Shown in pieces: positions 60,553 to 64,000 of a stretch of DNA of 64,000 nucleotides. Made by a program: the position numbers and the translations under genes. The DNA comes from Cristatella mucedo (lineage: Eukaryota > Bryozoa > Phylactolaemata > Cristatellidae), in contig WPIO01000110.1 in the NCBI GenBank assembly GCA_009760855.2, positions 319,501 to 383,500 of the forward strand, written 5' to 3'. The notes beneath the pieces are model-generated. The model was given only the letters and a program-made list of their open reading frames with translations. It searched no databases and was not told the DNA's origin. Every line of letters starts with the position of its first letter. Positions within the stretch are counted from its first letter, which is position 1.

Positions 60553-61480
60553 CTATCTTATATAATGTAATGTATCTCCATCTGTAACTCCACAAAGACA
60601 ATGTGGGTGTTAGGCCGGAGAGTTTGTATAGCACCCTCAAAGGCCGTGAGATTTTTAGGCGTTTGGTAGCCAGCAGACTCAAGTTCACGCAACATAGAGA
60701 AAGAGACAAGTATAGATGGGTCAGGAGAGCAGTTGAAGTAGTGAGTAGCATAGGAGTAGCAGCTCAGGATGGCTGGAAAGGAAGTGCCACAATCGGCTGC
60801 AGGAGAGTAGATGTTGCATAAGAATTAGGCTGAGGAATGAACAGCTAATTTACGGTTCATACAGCCCCGAGGGCACCAGGAAGCTGAAACTGTTGCAGTA
60901 CTTCTAGGTATGAAGGAGGCAAGCCGTGGCGGGCCTTCTGGGTCAGCGTTAAAACTGTTGATCAGCTGGCAGCCATCCAAGCTCTTTCAGTGAAAGAGAC
61001 AGATGGTCAAACCACTAGAATTAGTAAACTAGCCTTGCAGCACTAGCATTTAAACTAGCCATCCATTGTCTTAGTAGCTGCAGTGGCCAGCGACTTTTTT
61101 TGTAACCCAACTAGAAGGAATTACAATACTCTAGCCGAGGAGCTACTGAATTTCTCGAATTTGAATTTCTTGCAAGCCACCCTGGAAGACAGTTCCTAAT
61201 CTTAGATATGGATGGGGCGTGATGGCTAGCTGTGAAAGCAGTCATCTTAACAAAGCTTTCCAAATTTATGCAGCTTAAATTCTTTGTACAAAGTAATGGA
61301 TGTTTTAAGGAAATTCTACGACATCCAGGATCGGATTTCTGCAAGGCAAGCATTCGGTTTATCTGTCCCTGCAGCAGATCCCGACGGTTTAAATGACAAA
61401 TACAGCTCAGTGTCGTTAGCATACAAGTGATAGTCTATTCCATGAGCCCGAATCACTATTAACCGAGGTTGAGTATACAT
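60553..61480 (-). mobile_element. L2-2 LINE, degenerate RT and 3' end
   Basis: Reverse match to 39840-40870: TAATGTAATGTATCTCCATC tail, CAATGTGGGTGTTAGGC, AAGCCGTGGCGGGCCTTCTG, CAAGCCACCCTGGAAGACAG, CATCCAGGATCGGATTTCTG. WDR3 intron 4, antisense. Confidence 0.85.
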
Positions 61481-61624
61481 TTTCTATTATCGAGTGCTGC
61501 AAGTTTCCCCATTTGCGATAAAGAGCACCGGTCCTGGAGCTTGTTGCTCCTCCTCACTTGCCTGATGGGTAATCCGTTGGCATCATGAGATTTAGCTGCC
61601 CTAAAGGTTCCTTGCTGCTTTCAG

Positions 61625-61792
61625 ATCTCATCCGAGCAGGCTAGCAAAAGCCTCGCCGGCAGCATTAAGAAGCAGCGCACTGCCGACAGTGCCGAAGATG
61701 CTGCTAGTGAGCATGCCAGTGAGGCTAAAGCTGGGGAGATCACTAATGATGGAATGGCTGCACCTAACAAAGAGGACGACGATGATGAAGAC
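61625..61792 (+). CDS. WDR3: WDR3 exon 5: acidic insert between propeller blades
   Basis: 56 codons, phase 0 at both ends, between CTTGCTGCTTTCAG and GAAGAC/GTAAGT. It is Ala/Ser/Glu-rich with a KKQR patch and ends in NKEDDDDED. Human WDR3 has an acidic, low-complexity linker with KKIKG at the same place after the fourth blade, so the low conservation is expected. Both donor and acceptor are strong. Confidence 0.85.
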
Positions 61793-63187
61793 GTAAGTGG
61801 CTTGTGCAACATCACCCCGGTTTACTGCTTGTGCAACAGCAGCAGTGCTGTAGGCCTGCACATGAGCTGCTTTTGTGGACGATATAGACTGCAGCAGCTC
61901 GAAGGGGTCTGGATTATCAAAGTAGGACATGCAGTTGGGCTAGGCGTCAGGCAGTGCAGTCTCTAGTGCTGTGCAAGTACTCCTCTCTCCCAAGCAGTGG
62001 TAGCATTTAGCAATCCAGATTCTTGCTTGAGCCTGGGCTGCCGGTATTCCCCAGCTGCTAGTGTGAGGTATGCTGCCCCTCCTCCGGGCTAATCCCCTTG
62101 CCTAGTGCTGGCTGTTCACTCGATGGTATAAGGAAAGGCATTCGGTGACTGCATGCTTGGCCGAGCATAGATCATGATTAAGTTAGCTTCTGAGCTACTA
62201 GGTCTGGTAATGATTGTTTTGATGAATTGGGTACTGTTCTCTCAGTCGTGTTTGGATAGCTGCTTTTAGACTGACCTGTATACAGCAGCTCTGGAACGAT
62301 TGAAACTTTTTTCTAATGCCACAAGTATTATTCATTTGCAGCACACAGGTCTTCTTGCTGTGCAATCCGGCAGGACAAGTTCAATAGCAAGCATGTGCAG
62401 TGGAACCAGAGTTTTTAATTGGCCCGGTCAACTATAGGCCATGAGGATATTAGCATGTATATGCCAGTTAATTGTTGATAGTATGAGCAATGTCAATAAG
62501 CATAATCACTTACAAGACACAACACAGCAAATCATATGTGGAGAAATATATTGGTTTTACTTTGGCTTGAACAGTTTCGTTTAGTATGTAGTTGGATTTT
62601 TCTGAAATGCTATAAACTTAGCTATGATCTCTCAGCAACAGTACTCAGCAAAGATCTCTTTTGTGGGCTTGGCCGCGGCCTTTATCACTGCCAAACCCCT
62701 TAGGCCAACTAAAGCTGCGTTTACACAGCAGACTTTCCTCCTGACGGACGCCGACTTTGCTCCTTGTTACGACGTTTACACGACTGATATGACGACAGAT
62801 AGACGCCAGGCCATGGCCCTCAGAAGTCAAGTATGAGACCAGCCCCCCCCCCCGGGGTTTTGATTGGTCGGCTAGACTAACAAGGAGCCAGAAAGTAGAG
62901 ATGGCTTCTCCTTCGTGAGAGTCTGCAGACTTGGCTCCTCCCCCGAAAATTCCTTGACTTATGATGACGTAGTAGCCAGATTCTGTAAAAGTCTGCCGTG
63001 TAGATAGAGCTTTAGAGAACGGCTAAGAAATGAGCATGTCATCCAAATCTGCTCTGGTAAAGAATTTCAGTCTTCAACGGATATATGGGTTTCCGATCTA
63101 CCTGTAGTCTCTCCGTAACATCTGTTAGTGTGGCTAATCCAGGCAACCTCTATGCTTCTGATCCTTTTGGTCCAAGAAACCTTTGCT
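61793..63187. other. WDR3 intron 5, no further coding exon seen
   Basis: I looked for the next WDR3 segment (after the acidic linker) and did not find it before the window edge. A poly-C/G run lies at 62844-62860. A plus-strand frame at 62624-62836 has no WDR3 similarity. Confidence 0.5.
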
Positions 63188-64000
63188 GTAATAATAATAA
63201 TAATGCACTTAATAAAGCGCCCTCAGAGAACTTAATCTCTTTCTAGGTGCTTTACATTTGCTGCAAAGTGAAATGCAATTGATTGGTAAGTAAAATCATG
63301 CTTAAAAACAAACAAAATGAATAATATGGTTAGGGGTGACATGGACAGGGTCAGCATGCAAATGTGGTTAGTGGCAGCATGCACAGTGTCAGCACGCATA
63401 AGCACATCAAGGACGAATCACAGGGACCCACTAAATGCTGTCCTAAATAGGTGTTTTTAGGTTCCTTTTAAATGTGGTCAGGTCAGGGGATGTTCTGACG
63501 CAGGTCAGGATGGAGTTCCAGGCTGTGGGAGCATACGAACTAAATGCACGATCTCCGAAGGATTTCAGGTTTGTACGAGGTATTTGTAGACTGTTGGATT
63601 CCGAAAAGCAGGTGGTGCGATGCTTGGCCTGATGGGGTAGTATATCTGAAAGGTAGGCTGGAGCCATAGAATGAAGGAACCTAAAAGTGAGCGACAAAAC
63701 CTTGAAGTCAATCCGTTGCCTCACTGGCAGCCAGTGCAGGTCGGCGAGAAGTGGAGTAATGTGGCAACTGCGACGCTCACGACAGACAAGCCTAGCTGCA
63801 GAGTTTTGCACCAGCTGCAATCGCCTGATCGCACATGCTGGTAGGCCAGTAAGCAGTGAGTTGCAGAAGTCGAGACGGGATGTCACGAATGCATGGACCA
63901 ACTTGGACGTGGTATCCTTATCTAAACAAGCCCGAATTTTAGCAATGCTGTGAAGATGAAAATAGGCAGATTTGACTGTGGAGCTGATATGGTCGTCTAA
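63188..64000 (-). mobile_element. L2-1 LINE, young copy, cut by window end
   Basis: Reverse orientation: ATT repeats, hairpin, 3' UTR, then an open C-terminal frame of 152 codons and more of the RT towards the edge (NLGVxF region). Antisense in WDR3 intron 5. The element continues past 64000. Confidence 0.92.

Overview
The window looks like nuclear DNA of a multicellular animal, not a microbe. Coding sequence is split into short exons with GT-AG introns of 0.1 to 6.4 kb. Most of the remainder is decayed retrotransposon sequence, solo-LTR-like sequence, tRNA-derived SINEs and microsatellites. The dominant repeat is an L2-clade non-LTR retrotransposon of the type found in many invertebrates and fishes. 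I cannot name the species; a sponge or other early-branching or marine invertebrate would fit, but this is inference.

Layout. Positions 1-241 are the right-hand part of an LTR. From 3.1 to 9.4 kb, on the minus strand, lies a three-exon gene (locus A) that I do not recognise. It is predicted to encode a 191-residue protein with two membrane spans and a cytoplasmic tail carrying two PPxY motifs. From 24.2 to 33.1 kb, also minus strand, lies a paralogue (locus B) with the same exon structure and an identical 172-nt first exon length; its second exon has an apparent frameshift. A third, dead copy of the first exon (locus D) is at 45.1-45.3 kb. This small gene family was found by reading splice sites and phases, and is the most novel content of the window.

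From 51.0 kb to the right edge on the plus strand is the 5' part of a WDR3 (yeast Utp12/Dip2) orthologue. Five coding exons give the first 284 residues; the rest lies beyond the window. WDR3 is a WD40 protein of the UTP-B part of the small-subunit processome, acting in the nucleolus in 18S rRNA maturation. Its large introns are filled with LINE fragments, mostly antisense to the gene, plus SINEs and a CT/AT microsatellite.

Two LINE families are distinguishable. L2-1 has more than 20 copies; its 3' end is a conserved hairpin followed by ATT repeats. L2-2 has about six copies; its 3' end finishes in TTACAT-like repeats, and one copy is inserted inside an L2-1 copy. A tRNA-derived SINE (SINE-A) carries the L2-1 hairpin tail, so it is probably moved by L2-1. 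A second tRNA-like family (SINE-B) sits at 12.2, 44.8 and 49.6 kb. A 181-bp inverted repeat pair (26.9 and 27.7 kb), a nearly identical 131-bp duplication (7.5 and 8.2 kb), and solo LTRs complete the picture. A possible plus-strand terminal exon at 13.1-13.6 kb and some GC-richer open frames at 46.6-50.2 kb remain unassigned.
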